A stretch of 64,000 nucleotides of DNA from Pseudohaliea rubra DSM 19751 (GTDB lineage: Bacteria; Pseudomonadota; Gammaproteobacteria; Pseudomonadales; Halieaceae): NCBI RefSeq assembly GCF_000764025.1, contig NZ_KN234745.1, positions 186,001-250,000 of the forward strand, written 5' to 3'. Below the pieces are notes generated by a model that saw nothing but the letters and a program-made list of their open reading frames with translations, was not told the origin of the DNA and did not search any database. Positions 43,950 through 55,555 of this stretch are shown piece after piece. Every line of letters starts with the position of its first letter. The stretch's first letter is position 1. The position numbers and the translations under genes were made by a program.

Positions 43950-45605
43950 ATGAAAACGAGCACCGCGGCGCGGATCGCCGCTCACCGGCAGGCCGGCCAC
44001 TGGGCTGACGACACGCTCCACAGCCTGCTTGCCGGCCTCGCTGGGCGCGCAGGAGACCGGCCGGCTGTCATCGATCCCCCGAACAGTGAAGCCCTTGGTG
44101 CCGGCCCACCGCGCCGCCTCGACTTCTCAATGCTCGACCGGGAGAGCAACGGCCTGGCCCGGGAACTCGCGGCGCGCGGCATAGGCCCCGGCGACGCCCT
44201 CCTCGTGCAGCTGCCCAACACCCATGCCCTCGTACTGCTCTACGTCGCAGCGAGCAAGCTCGGCGCCGTGCTGTCGCCGCTCGCGGTGCAATACGGCCTG
44301 CACGAGATCGCCGGCTTTGCCAGCGCCCTGTCGCCCCGCGCCTTCATCAGCCAGCAAGTGTTGGGCGACCGTACCCTTCTCGATGACGGCGCCGCCGCCC
44401 TGCCCGGGATAGACGCCTGGCCGATCGATGAACTCCTCGCCGGCGCGGCCGCGCGCGACCAGACCCGGGGCAACTGGGCGGATGATGCCGACGCCATCCT
44501 CACCGTCTGCTGGACCTCCGGCACCACCGGCACACCGAAGGGCGTGCCCCGCTCCCACAATATGTGGTCGGTGCAGGGCCGCACCACGCAGACCGCCGGT
44601 GGCTACCGCCCGGGGGAGGTACTTCTGGCGCCCTTCCCTTTCGTGAACATGGCGGCCCTCGGCGGCTTTCTGTTTCCCATGGCGCTGCTTGGCTGCACCG
44701 TCGTTCTGCACCACCCCCTGGACCCGGCGCTATACCTCGCCCAGCTTCAGGACGAGAGCGTAAACTTCACTATTGCGCCGCCGGCCCTCCTGAACCGCCT
44801 GGCGCAGCAGCCTGCGCTTTGGGAGCAGTTCGATTTCAGCGCCCTTCGCGCCGTGGGCTCCGGCTCGGTACCCCTCTCGCCCGCAATGATCGAAGCCTTT
44901 GAGGGGCGTTACGGCAAGCCAGTAGTGAACTTCTATGGTTCCAACGAGGGCATCGCCCTCTTTGCCACCCCGGAGACGGCGCCAGCGGCGGAACAGCGCG
45001 CAAAGCTGTTTCCCCGTCTCGGTGTCGCCGGCATGCCCTTTACCGGCTATGGCGCCGAGGTCCTGCAAACCCGGGTCATCGACCCCGCCAGCGGCGCCCC
45101 GATCAACGAGCCCGGTGCCTCCGGGGAACTGTGCATTGCCGGCCCCGGCGTCTTTGACGGTTATCTCGGCCACGACAACCGGGGCCTGTTCAGCGACGAC
45201 GGCTTCTTCCGCACCGGCGACCTGGTGGAGATCAGCGGCGCCCCCCCGCTCTACTACCGGATCGTCGGCCGCTGCAAGGACATCATCAACCGCGGCGGCA
45301 TGAAGCTTTCACCGAGTGAACTCGACACGCTCCTTGAGGGGCACCCGGACCTGGCCGAAGCTGCCGTTTGCAGCTACGCAGACCCGGAGCTGGGCGAGCG
45401 CATCTGCGCCTGCCTGGTGCTCACTGACGGCGCGAGCGCACCGACCATCGACGCTCTCGGAACATGGCTCAGTGAGCGCGGGCTCGCCCGTTTCAAAGCC
45501 CCGGAACGCATAGAGCTCTTCGATACCCTGCCGCGTAATCCGCTAGGCAAGGTTGTCCGCGACGAACTGGTGGCTGCGGTCGCAGCCCGGGGAGACACGC
45601 TGTGA
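43950..45605 (+). CDS. Acyl-CoA synthetase (AMP-binding)
   Basis: A 551-residue ANL-family ligase, activating a carboxylic acid to its CoA thioester. The P-loop-like WTSGTTGTPKGVPRSH, the NFYGSNEG motif, the hinge GRCKDIINRGGMKLSP and the C-terminal lysine in PRNPLGKVVRD are present. The start is ATG 43950; the longer open frame runs inside the preceding gene. It overlaps the first thiolase by 4 nt. The acid could be the product of the aldehyde dehydrogenase in the divergent operon. Confidence 0.93.
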   Translation: MKTSTAARIAAHRQAGHWADDTLHSLLAGLAGRAGDRPAVIDPPNSEALGAGPPRRLDFSMLDRESNGLARELAARGIGPGDALLVQLPNTHALVLLYVAASKLGAVLSPLAVQYGLHEIAGFASALSPRAFISQQVLGDRTLLDDGAAALPGIDAWPIDELLAGAAARDQTRGNWADDADAILTVCWTSGTTGTPKGVPRSHNMWSVQGRTTQTAGGYRPGEVLLAPFPFVNMAALGGFLFPMALLGCTVVLHHPLDPALYLAQLQDESVNFTIAPPALLNRLAQQPALWEQFDFSALRAVGSGSVPLSPAMIEAFEGRYGKPVVNFYGSNEGIALFATPETAPAAEQRAKLFPRLGVAGMPFTGYGAEVLQTRVIDPASGAPINEPGASGELCIAGPGVFDGYLGHDNRGLFSDDGFFRTGDLVEISGAPPLYYRIVGRCKDIINRGGMKLSPSELDTLLEGHPDLAEAAVCSYADPELGERICACLVLTDGASAPTIDALGTWLSERGLARFKAPERIELFDTLPRNPLGKVVRDELVAAVAARGDTL

Positions 45606-46834
45606 ACCACGTTTACATCCTGGGCGGCGCCCAGAGCGATTTCGCCCGAAACTGGGCCCGGGAGGGACTGGACCTCTTCGCCATGTTCCGGGAAACCCTG
45701 GAGGAGGCGGTAACCGACGCCGCCATCGAACCGGGGCAGATCGAAGTCGGCCACGTTGGCAACTTCGTCGCCGATCTCTTCGCCCGCCAGGGGTTGCTCG
45801 GCGGCTTTTTCGGCCACGTCTATCCGGAGCTCGCAGGCATACCCACCGCGCGCCACGAGGCCGCCTGCGCCTCCGGCTCCATGGCCGTACTCGCCGCCAT
45901 GCGCGACCTCGAGGCCGGACACTACAGTGTCGCCTGCGTGCTGGGCCTTGAGCTCATGCGCAACGTCGACGGCCGTACCGGCGCAGAGTACCTCGGTGCT
46001 GCCGCCTGGCAGGGTCAGGAGGCGCAGGACGCGCCGTTCCCCTGGCCCCATCTCTTCGATCGCATCACCGCCGAGTACGAGCAGCGCTACGGCATCCGCG
46101 AGGAGTACCTCGCGCGCATCGCCGAGATCAACTTCGGCAACGCCCGCGGCAACCCGAAGGCCCAGACCCGGGAATGGACCTTTCCGGATGGCTGCTTCGC
46201 CAGCGATGACACCTTGAACCCCGTCATTGACGGTCGCATCCGCAAGCTCGACTGCGGCCAGATCACCGACGGCGCTGCCTGCCTGGTACTGGCCAGCGAG
46301 GACGCAGCCCGCGCCCATGCGCAGCGCCGCGGTCTCGCTCTCGCGGATATCCCGCGTATCAAAGGCTGGGGCCACCGCAGCGCGCCCCTGCTCCTGGAGC
46401 GCAAGCTTGCCCTCAGCGCGGGCCAACCGCTGATCTTCCCCCATGCGGCGAAGACCATCGAGGATGCCCTGCACCGCGCAGGCTATGCCCGGGTCAGCGA
46501 GCTGGACGGCCTCGAGACCCACGACTGTTTCACCATCACCGAATACCTCGCCCTGGACCACAGCGGTCTCACGCCCCCCGGCCAGGCTTGGCAGGCGATC
46601 GAGGATGGCCGCATCGCCCGGGACGGCGCCTTCCCGGTAAATCCCAGTGGCGGGCTCATCGGCCTCGGGCACCCGGTGGGTGCAACGGGCGTGCGCATGG
46701 TGCTCGACGGCGCCAGACAGGTCACCGGCCGCGCCGGGGTCTGCCAGGTCGCCGGCGCGGAGAACCTGCTCACTTTCAACGTCGGGGGCTCCACGACCAC
46801 CTGCGCGAGCTTTGTAGTGGGGGTCGGCGCATGA
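45602..46834 (+). CDS. SCP2-type thiolase / acetyl-CoA acetyltransferase
   Basis: A 410-residue thiolase-like protein. Nucleophile Cys89 is in HEAACASGSMAV, the SCP2-type HDCF motif replaces the NEAF loop, and GLGHPVGATG carries the catalytic His. The extended insert (FPWPHLFDRITAEY) resembles the acetyl-CoA acetyltransferase group seen with terpenoid or steroid side-chain degradation. GTG start in GTGA overlap; it also overlaps the second thiolase by 4 nt. Confidence 0.88.
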   Translation: MNHVYILGGAQSDFARNWAREGLDLFAMFRETLEEAVTDAAIEPGQIEVGHVGNFVADLFARQGLLGGFFGHVYPELAGIPTARHEAACASGSMAVLAAMRDLEAGHYSVACVLGLELMRNVDGRTGAEYLGAAAWQGQEAQDAPFPWPHLFDRITAEYEQRYGIREEYLARIAEINFGNARGNPKAQTREWTFPDGCFASDDTLNPVIDGRIRKLDCGQITDGAACLVLASEDAARAHAQRRGLALADIPRIKGWGHRSAPLLLERKLALSAGQPLIFPHAAKTIEDALHRAGYARVSELDGLETHDCFTITEYLALDHSGLTPPGQAWQAIEDGRIARDGAFPVNPSGGLIGLGHPVGATGVRMVLDGARQVTGRAGVCQVAGAENLLTFNVGGSTTTCASFVVGVGA

Positions 46835-48039
46835 GCGAGGCCTATCTTTACGAGGGCGTACGCAGTCCTCGTGCGCGCGCGAAAGACTCCGGCGGACTCC
46901 ACGCATTAACACCCCATGCTGTGCTCGCCCAGCTCTATGAAGCCCTTGCCACCCGCGCACAGCTGGCACCAGCCGCAGTCGATGACGTGATTCTCGGCTG
47001 CGTCACCCAGTACGGCGAGCAGGCCGGGAATATCGCCCGCGCCTCCGTACTTTATGCGGGCTGGCCCGATCGGGTTCCCGGACTCACGGTAAACCGCTAC
47101 TGCTCCTCAGGCATCGACGCTATCGCGCTGGCCGGGCTCAAGGTTCGCAGCGGCGAGGCCAACGCTGTAGTGGCCGGGGGCGTGGAGATGATGTCCCGGG
47201 TGCCTATGCTCGCGGACCAGGCGCGTGTATTCACGGACCCACCCTTCGCGGCCGCCTGTCGCATGCTGATGATGGGCAGCGGGGCGGACCTGATCGCCAC
47301 CCTGAACGGGGTAAGCCGGGAAGCAGCGGACGCGGTGGCCCTGGAAAGCCAGACCCGAGCCGCCCACGCCCGGGACGCCGGCCACTTTGACCGCTCCCTG
47401 GTGCCTGTCAGGACGCCGGCGGGCACGGTGGGCGTGGACGAGTGCATCCGCGACGGCCTTAGCGCCGAAGACCTCGCCGCCCTGCCTCCGGCCTTCGCCG
47501 AAGCCGGGGCAGCGGGCGTGGACGCGTTTCAGCGAAGCGCCAACCCCTCGCTCGAGGGGATCGAGCACATTCACACCGCCGGCAACTCGCCGGCCATGGC
47601 CGACGGTGCCGCCCTGCTCCTCGTGGGCAATGAGGCGCTCGCCGATACGCTCGGCCTGGCACCCCGCGCACGGATACGGGCGGCATGTACCGTCGCGGCA
47701 GATCCGCTTCAGGTGCTGACGGGCTGCCTGGCGGCGACCGAGGCGCTCCTTGAGCGCGAGGGCCTGACCCGGGATGCAATCGATCTGTTTGAGATTCATG
47801 AAGCGTTTGCCGCAGTCCCCGTGGTGGCCCGGGAGCGACTGGGTATCCCGGCAGCGCGGCTCAACGTCAACGGCGGCGTGATCGCCCTCGGCCATCCCAT
47901 GGGCGCCACCGGTGCAGTGATGGCGATCACGCTTCTGGACGAACTGGAACGGCGTGGCCTGGAGCGAGGCCTGGTGGCGGCTGCCGGTGCCGCCGGCAGC
48001 GGCAGCGCGCTGATCATCGAGCGGGTTCATTACCCTTAG
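46831..48039 (+). CDS. Thiolase family protein lacking the second catalytic cysteine
   Basis: A 402-residue thiolase. The nucleophile Cys91 is in NRYCSSGIDA, and FEIHEAFAAV and ALGHPMGATGA match the oxyanion and His motifs. The C-terminal active-site loop, normally with Cys as in LATLCIGGGQG, reads LVAAAGAAGSG: Ala385 replaces the acid/base cysteine. The start is ATG 46831 in ATGA overlap with the upstream thiolase. It may work in a changed reaction or as a structural partner of the SCP2-type thiolase. Confidence 0.9.
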   Translation: MSEAYLYEGVRSPRARAKDSGGLHALTPHAVLAQLYEALATRAQLAPAAVDDVILGCVTQYGEQAGNIARASVLYAGWPDRVPGLTVNRYCSSGIDAIALAGLKVRSGEANAVVAGGVEMMSRVPMLADQARVFTDPPFAAACRMLMMGSGADLIATLNGVSREAADAVALESQTRAAHARDAGHFDRSLVPVRTPAGTVGVDECIRDGLSAEDLAALPPAFAEAGAAGVDAFQRSANPSLEGIEHIHTAGNSPAMADGAALLLVGNEALADTLGLAPRARIRAACTVAADPLQVLTGCLAATEALLEREGLTRDAIDLFEIHEAFAAVPVVARERLGIPAARLNVNGGVIALGHPMGATGAVMAITLLDELERRGLERGLVAAAGAAGSGSALIIERVHYP

Positions 48040-48096
48040 AGAGCTAAGGGAAAAAATCCAAAAAGGCCCAAAATCTTTTTGTGACGGAAGTATTAT

Positions 48097-48122
48097 CAGT
48101 CCTGACACCGGGGCTGTTTTTT
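48097..48122 (+). terminator. Terminator after the thiolase operon
   Basis: A 6-bp stem CAGTCC/GGGCTG (with one G-U pair) around an 8-nt loop, followed by six T. It is weak but well placed, 58 nt after the stop. Confidence 0.6.
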
Positions 48123-48151
48123 GCAAAAAACGTTCTAAATCGGCAACTTAG

Positions 48152-48179
48152 TTGATATTTTTTCTCATATCTGTATGAT
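48152..48179 (+). promoter_or_regulatory. Sigma70 promoter of the ectoine operon
   Basis: -35 TTGATA (48152-48157), 16-bp T-rich spacer, -10 TATGAT (48174-48179). Start site at about 48185-48187, with an AT-rich upstream tract. Osmotic control is expected from the family; I did not find a clear EctR/CosR operator. Confidence 0.75.
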
Positions 48180-48208
48180 TGAGGACAAATTTGATTTGGG
48201 ACTAAACC

Positions 48209-50070
<1,862 letters not shown>

Positions 50071-50116
50071 GCCGGCCGGAGCAGCGACAGCGAACAGCAC
50101 AACAAGGAGCCAAGCA

Positions 50117-50521
50117 ATGATTGTCAGGACCCTGGCGGAGGCAAAAGCCTCCGGCCGGCGCATCGTATCGCCGGACAACAACTGGGAAAGCACCCGCATG
50201 TTGCTCAAGAACGACAACATGGGCTTTTCCTTCCATATCACCACGATCTACGCGGGTGCGGATTTCCGCATGCACTACCAGAATCACCTTGAGTCGGTGT
50301 ACTGCGTCAGTGGCGAAGGCGAGGTTGAGACCCTGGCGGACGGTAAAAAGTACCCGATCGCCCCCGGCACGCTCTATATCCTGGATCAGCACGACGAACA
50401 CATCCTGCGGGCGTTCAGCGAGATGACCATGGCCTGCGTGTTCAACCCCCCGCTCTCGGGTAAGGAAGTACACAATGCCGAGGGCGCCTATGAACTGGAG
50501 GCGGAGGCTATCGAATCGTGA
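50117..50521 (+). CDS. ectC: L-ectoine synthase EctC
   Basis: A 134-residue cupin that cyclises N-gamma-acetyldiaminobutyrate to ectoine. It begins MIVRTLAEA, and [34 protein letters not shown] and [11 protein letters not shown] are diagnostic. AAGGAG lies 9 nt upstream. The stop overlaps the aspartokinase GTG. Confidence 0.97.
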   Translation: MIVRTLAEAKASGRRIVSPDNNWESTRMLLKNDNMGFSFHITTIYAGADFRMHYQNHLESVYCVSGEGEVETLADGKKYPIAPGTLYILDQHDEHILRAFSEMTMACVFNPPLSGKEVHNAEGAYELEAEAIES

Positions 50522-51960
50522 ATACCCATACGGTGGAGAAGATCGGCGGTACGTCGATGCTCGACTACCGCGCGGTCCGGGACAATATTTTTCTGCACGG
50601 CGGTCACAGCGACAACCTCTACGGCCGCGTGTTTGTGGTGTCGGCTTATGCGGGTATCACCAACCGGCTCCTTGAGCACAAGAAAAGCGGGCGGCCCGGC
50701 ATCTACGCGCTCTTCTCAGGCAGTGAGCAGGACGCTTCCTGGCAGGAAGAGTTCACGACGCTGCGCGAGGAAATGCATGCGCTCAACAGCGCGTTGTTTG
50801 ACGATGAGGGCGAGACGAAGCGAGCAAACGCTTTCATCGACGAACGACTCTATTCGGCCGAGGCCTGCCTGAACAACCTGGCCAAACTCTGCGGCCACGG
50901 ACACTTCTCGCTGGAGGCCCACCTGGATACGGTCCGCGAGATGTTGGCGAGCCTCGGTGAGGCGCACAGCGCCTGGAACACGGCACAGCTCCTGCAGCGC
51001 GATGGGGTCAATGCCTGTTTCGTGGACCTGACGGCCTGGCGCAGCGAAGAACACCTGCCCCTCGACGATCGTATTCAGGAAGCAATGGCCGAGATCGACG
51101 TGAGCACCACCATGCCCATCGTCACCGGCTATGCCCACAGCGATGACGGCCTCATGGCCAACTTCGATCGCGGCTACAGCGAGATGACCTTCAGCCGCCT
51201 GGCGGTCATCACCGGCGCCAGTGAGGCCGTGGTACACAAGGAGTTCCACCTGTCCAGCGCCGACCCGAAGGTCGTCGGAGAAGACAAAGTGGTTCCCATA
51301 GGCCGCACGAACTACGATGTAGCGGACCAGCTTGCAAACCTTGGCATGGAGGCTATTCACCCCAAGGCGGCAAAGGGGTTGCGTCAGAGCGGGATTCCGC
51401 TCCGGGTCAAGAATACCTTCGAGCCGGAACACACGGGCACGCTGATCACCTCCGAGTACATCAGCAGCAAGCCCTGCGTGGAAATCATTGCCGGCTGTCG
51501 CGGCGTCTATGCCCTCGAAGTTTTCGACCAGGAAATGGCCGGCCAGACAGGCCGGCATGATCAGGAGATTCTCGGCATTATCCGCCGCTACAAGGCGCAC
51601 ATCGTGTCCAAGGACATGAATGCGAACACGATCACGCACTACCTCGCGTGCAACCTGAAGACCGTGAAGCGCATCCGACGCGAGATCGAAGCGCAGTTCC
51701 CGAGCGCGGAGCTCGATCAGCAGCGCGTGGCGGTCGTCTCAGCGATCGGCAGCGATATGCAGATCCCGGGGATTCTCGCCCGCACCGTGACGGCGCTGGC
51801 CGAAGACAATGTCTCGGTGCTCGCCATGCACCAGTCGCGGCGCCAGGTCGACATGCAGTTCATGGTCAGCGACAGTGACTACGAGCGCGCCGTGGTGGCC
51901 CTGCACCGAAAGCTGGTAGAGCCGATCGATCACGGCCGCGCCATCTCCCTCGCGTCCTGA
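50518..51960 (+). CDS. ask: Ectoine-specific aspartokinase (Ask_Ect)
   Basis: A 480-residue aspartate kinase of the ectoine-linked type. It starts [15 protein letters not shown], the amino-acid kinase N-terminus, and contains the aspartokinase motif [10 protein letters not shown] variant ([11 protein letters not shown]) and two C-terminal ACT domains (about 330-470). It raises aspartyl phosphate supply and escapes normal feedback in related bacteria. GTG start in GTGA overlap with ectC. Confidence 0.95.
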   Translation: MNTHTVEKIGGTSMLDYRAVRDNIFLHGGHSDNLYGRVFVVSAYAGITNRLLEHKKSGRPGIYALFSGSEQDASWQEEFTTLREEMHALNSALFDDEGETKRANAFIDERLYSAEACLNNLAKLCGHGHFSLEAHLDTVREMLASLGEAHSAWNTAQLLQRDGVNACFVDLTAWRSEEHLPLDDRIQEAMAEIDVSTTMPIVTGYAHSDDGLMANFDRGYSEMTFSRLAVITGASEAVVHKEFHLSSADPKVVGEDKVVPIGRTNYDVADQLANLGMEAIHPKAAKGLRQSGIPLRVKNTFEPEHTGTLITSEYISSKPCVEIIAGCRGVYALEVFDQEMAGQTGRHDQEILGIIRRYKAHIVSKDMNANTITHYLACNLKTVKRIRREIEAQFPSAELDQQRVAVVSAIGSDMQIPGILARTVTALAEDNVSVLAMHQSRRQVDMQFMVSDSDYERAVVALHRKLVEPIDHGRAISLAS

Positions 51961-51987
51961 TGTCGAGCTGAAGCGGGGGCCTGGCGC

Positions 51988-53412
51988 GTGGTCGCGACCT
52001 TCATCCTGTGCCTTCTCGGCTTCACCCTCATCGGCATCTCGTCAGCGCGGGCGAGCCGGGGCACCCGGCACGATTACTATCTCGCAGACGGCAGCGTCGG
52101 CCCCTGGCTGGTCGGCCTTTCCGCGGTGGCCACCAACAACTCCGGCTACATGTTTATCGGGGTCATCGGCTACACCTACGCCACCGGCTTTCCCGCCATC
52201 TGGCTTATGCTCGGCTGGCTTCTCGGCGATTATCTGGGCTCCACTTTCATTCATGCAAAGCTGCGCGCCGCAACGGCCGGCTGTGACGAAGTCTCCTACG
52301 CCGGCGTGCTCGCCCGCTGGCACGGCGAGCGGAATACGGCGCTGCAGCGCACCATCGGCGCCATTTCCCTGCTTTTCCTGCTCAGTTACGCCGGCGCCCA
52401 GCTCCTCGCCGGCAGCAAAGCCCTGCATGTGCTCTTCGACTGGCCGCTCTGGGCCGGGGCCGTGCTCGGTTCGGTCCTTGTCGTGGCCTACTGCTTTGCC
52501 GGGGGTATTCGCGCCTCCATCTGGACGGACGCGGCGCAGTCGATAGTGATGATCGTCGCCATGACCGTACTTCTGATCGTTGCTCTGATTGAGCTGGGCG
52601 GCTTCCCTGCTGCCTGGGCGGCGTGGAAGGAGATCCCCGGGTTCACCCGCTGGACACCCCAGGCGCCCGCCTTCCTTGGCTGGACCGGGGGCCCACTGTT
52701 CGTCCTCGGCTGGATGGCCGCGGGCCTGTCCGTCATCGGCCAGCCCCACGTGATGGTCCGCTTCATGACTCTCTCGGGCGGGCCAGGCGGCATGCGCCGG
52801 GCCAGGACCTGGTACTACCTCTGGTTCACAGCCTTCTACTTTGCCGCTACCGCCGTGGGCCTGCTGTCTCGCCTGTATCTCACCGACAGCGCCAGCTTCG
52901 ACGCGGAGCTGGCCCTGCCGACCATGGCCCTGGAGCTGCTGCCCGGTGTGCTCGTCGGTGTGATTCTCGCGGGCATTTTTGCTGCAACGATGTCGACAGC
53001 TGATTCGCTGATTCTCTCCTGCTCCGCTGCCCTCACTCACGACCTGCTGCCACACCGGATCGAACGGCCGCTGCTGATCAAGGCCTCCACCGTCCTCATG
53101 ACCGCTGGTGCACTGGTTCTCGCTCTCTCCGGCAGTGACAGTGTCTTCGCGCTGGTCATCCTGTCCTGGTCGGCGCTGGCCAGCGCCTTTGCGCCGCTGC
53201 TCATCGCCCTCGCCCTCGGCGCACGCCCGTCCCAGACGCGCGCACTCTCCGCACTCGCCATCGGCCTGGGTGTATCGCTCCTCTGGCGTCAGCTGGGCTG
53301 GGAATCAGTGGTGTACGAGGGGTTGCCGGGGATCGCTGCCGGGCTCTTGGTACACATGCTGCCCGCCGCCGGGCGCAAGGCTATACACGCCGCCGCGGAA
53401 GCTGCCGAATGA
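51988..53412 (+). CDS. Sodium:solute symporter (PutP-like), possible compatible-solute uptake
   Basis: A 474-residue SSF transporter with about 12-13 helices. HDYYLADGSVGPWLVGLSAVATNNSGYM and the signature GIFAATMSTADSLILSCSAA are typical of the proline/PutP branch. It starts at GTG 27 nt after the aspartokinase, so it is probably the last gene of the ectoine operon. Uptake of ectoine, proline or betaine is the likely role (inference from context). Confidence 0.87.
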   Translation: MVATFILCLLGFTLIGISSARASRGTRHDYYLADGSVGPWLVGLSAVATNNSGYMFIGVIGYTYATGFPAIWLMLGWLLGDYLGSTFIHAKLRAATAGCDEVSYAGVLARWHGERNTALQRTIGAISLLFLLSYAGAQLLAGSKALHVLFDWPLWAGAVLGSVLVVAYCFAGGIRASIWTDAAQSIVMIVAMTVLLIVALIELGGFPAAWAAWKEIPGFTRWTPQAPAFLGWTGGPLFVLGWMAAGLSVIGQPHVMVRFMTLSGGPGGMRRARTWYYLWFTAFYFAATAVGLLSRLYLTDSASFDAELALPTMALELLPGVLVGVILAGIFAATMSTADSLILSCSAALTHDLLPHRIERPLLIKASTVLMTAGALVLALSGSDSVFALVILSWSALASAFAPLLIALALGARPSQTRALSALAIGLGVSLLWRQLGWESVVYEGLPGIAAGLLVHMLPAAGRKAIHAAAEAAE

Positions 53413-53517
53413 AGAGCGTGTGAAGTGCCGTGGCTGCTCGCGGGTCGAGATTGATCAGCGCATAGCTGATATTACGAGGGCCCAGGTGGGCGTCAAAACA
53501 ACGGATGGCCGCAGGCC

Positions 53518-54999
53518 TCACCGCCGCGCCAAAGAATCAACTGCTTTACGCTGCGGGCGCCGCAACCGGTTGTATGAAAGCGGCCAAAGAAGCGCGAATG
53601 CAAAACAGAAAAGGCTGGCCGTAACGGGCCAAGACGCGACGTGCATTGCGGCCGATCCGTTGTGCGCCAAATAAAGAACCACAAGCGCGATCAGGCACCC
53701 TCCCAGAAGCAGTGGATAACGCTGTCGTACAAACTTGGCATCGAGGCGTGCACCCAAGGAAGTCGTCACCAGCAGAACAAGCCAGAACACCCAGCCGGCG
53801 CTACCGGCGCCGCCCATCAGTGTGGCGATGGCAGACGTGGCGAGGGCTATCGGCGTACCCCAGACAAATGCAGGCCAGAGATCATCCATCATGGTGCGAC
53901 GCTTACGCTTGCCCAGCCAGATTGAAACTCCGCTGGCACTGACGACGGCAAGCATCATCCCCAGGATAAAATAGAGAACCTTCGTACCCACACCCGCAAA
54001 GTCACCGAAATGAATTCGGTAAAGAGAGTAAACAAACTGCTTCCCGCCGGCGCCGTCACGATAGCCCCCGCGTCCGATCCGTTCACCGTCGGGTGAAAAA
54101 CGGTAGTTTTCGGAATAAATCAGACGCCCGGGCTGCTGCACGTAGAGCTCTACAAACTCATCCACCGTACCCGGGTCGTGAATGGTGAGAAAAATGGGCC
54201 TGCCTTCCGGGTCCACACGGAGCACATGATCGACAGCACGGGCAATATCGGGAAGCGCAGCACCCTCGACGCCGTAACCGGACGGCTCGGGCGCAAATAC
54301 GGGCGCGGAGACCGCCTCGGTATCGCCATCAAAAAAAGCGTGAGCTGCAAGTGACACAAGCAAGCCTATCAGGCCGTAGTAGGCGCCGGTGATGGCAATC
54401 GTCAGGTGAAACGGCAGACCCCACACACTCAGGCGATTATGCAGATCGATGCTGGCCTGAGTGCCGTTCCCGCCTCTGCGAAAGCGGAAGGCATCCCGCA
54501 CGATGCGAGGATGAGCAAGAATCCCTGACACAATCAGAGCCACCAGTAATGCGCCGCAAACACTGACCAGGATCATGCCGAAGTTCTTCGGCAGGTGCAG
54601 GTAGTAATGCAGGTCGATCAGCATTCGTGTCCATGGAGCTGACTCAATCGCACCCAGGGTCCCGTCGTCGCGAACGAAGTGCGCGATGTCGTCGTTCTCG
54701 ACCACCAGTCGCGGAATACCGGAAGTAGGAAACACAACGTGAAAGTGGCTCGTATCGCGACCATAGCGCTCCACGAAATGCTCGAGCCCCTGTGCCGCGA
54801 GCTTCGGCCTGACCCGTGTGTCCTCTTCAACCGCTGGCTGCTCCCAGCGCTCGAATTCCTGATTGAAAACAGCGAGCGCGCCCGACAGGCAAATCAGGTA
54901 CATGGCGGCGCTGATCATGAGGCCCAACCAGGCATGGGCATCCAGCGCCGCGGCATCCAGGGCTCTCCCTCGATTTGGGCCCGCCACCATGCGCTTCAT
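53518..54999 (-). CDS. PepSY-associated transmembrane protein
   Basis: A 493-residue inner membrane protein from ATG 54999. An N-terminal helix (about 17-40, AWLGLMISAAMYLICLSG) leads into PepSY-like periplasmic regions, with conserved IDLHYYLHLPKNFG, DLHNRLSVWGLPFHL and later RIHFGDFAG histidine motifs, and several C-terminal helices. Such proteins are linked to siderophore reduction or iron release (FoxB/FsqB-like). It overlaps the 181-residue gene by 4 nt and lies downstream of a siderophore receptor. Confidence 0.87.
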   Translation of the reverse strand: MKRMVAGPNRGRALDAAALDAHAWLGLMISAAMYLICLSGALAVFNQEFERWEQPAVEEDTRVRPKLAAQGLEHFVERYGRDTSHFHVVFPTSGIPRLVVENDDIAHFVRDDGTLGAIESAPWTRMLIDLHYYLHLPKNFGMILVSVCGALLVALIVSGILAHPRIVRDAFRFRRGGNGTQASIDLHNRLSVWGLPFHLTIAITGAYYGLIGLLVSLAAHAFFDGDTEAVSAPVFAPEPSGYGVEGAALPDIARAVDHVLRVDPEGRPIFLTIHDPGTVDEFVELYVQQPGRLIYSENYRFSPDGERIGRGGYRDGAGGKQFVYSLYRIHFGDFAGVGTKVLYFILGMMLAVVSASGVSIWLGKRKRRTMMDDLWPAFVWGTPIALATSAIATLMGGAGSAGWVFWLVLLVTTSLGARLDAKFVRQRYPLLLGGCLIALVVLYLAHNGSAAMHVASWPVTASLFCFAFALLWPLSYNRLRRPQRKAVDSLARR

Positions 55000-55541
55000 A
55001 AGTACATCACCGCAGCCAGGAGCGAGGTCCCAGTCGACCCGGCGAGTAACCATTGCATGCGGCGTCGGCTCGCCAGATACAGAAAAACATACAGCGCCGT
55101 GAGCAGGGGCAGCAGCAGGATCCCGATCGCCGCCTGGCTGGCTCCAGTTACGGGAAGCTGAAAGCTGATAAATACTGTAAGGATTCCGGCCATGAGGGGG
55201 AGCACAAGGGCGACGACGATTGCCGTCCCGACATTCACAACCATCTGCGCTACCGACCATTGCGGCGCCTCACGGGGGCGTTGCTGGCCGTCACGGGAGG
55301 GAATCCGGGACGCCTCTCTGCTGACGTAGGGCCACACCAGCAGAGCGGGCGCAAACAGCATGTACACCAGTCCGTACTGCAGACCTGCAGCCGGAATCCA
55401 CGCCAGCACAGAAGACGCTGTCAGGGCCCAGCCGAGCGCACTGCTAAACCGGTTTGCCTTTTTCCAGCCCCAATAAACCCATCCCAGTCCGAAAAAACAC
55501 AGAAAAACGGCAAACAGTGCTAGTACAGACGCATTAAACAT
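54996..55541 (-). CDS. Small polytopic membrane protein of the iron-uptake operon
   Basis: 181 residues with about five hydrophobic helices and no recognisable catalytic motif. It lies 14 nt after the TonB receptor and overlaps the PepSY gene by 4 nt. Genes in this place often encode DUF3325/DUF3649-like proteins of siderophore operons; the match here is by position and topology only. Confidence 0.75.
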   Translation of the reverse strand: MFNASVLALFAVFLCFFGLGWVYWGWKKANRFSSALGWALTASSVLAWIPAAGLQYGLVYMLFAPALLVWPYVSREASRIPSRDGQQRPREAPQWSVAQMVVNVGTAIVVALVLPLMAGILTVFISFQLPVTGASQAAIGILLLPLLTALYVFLYLASRRRMQWLLAGSTGTSLLAAVMYL

Positions 55542-55555
55542 CAGCCTCGCTCGAC

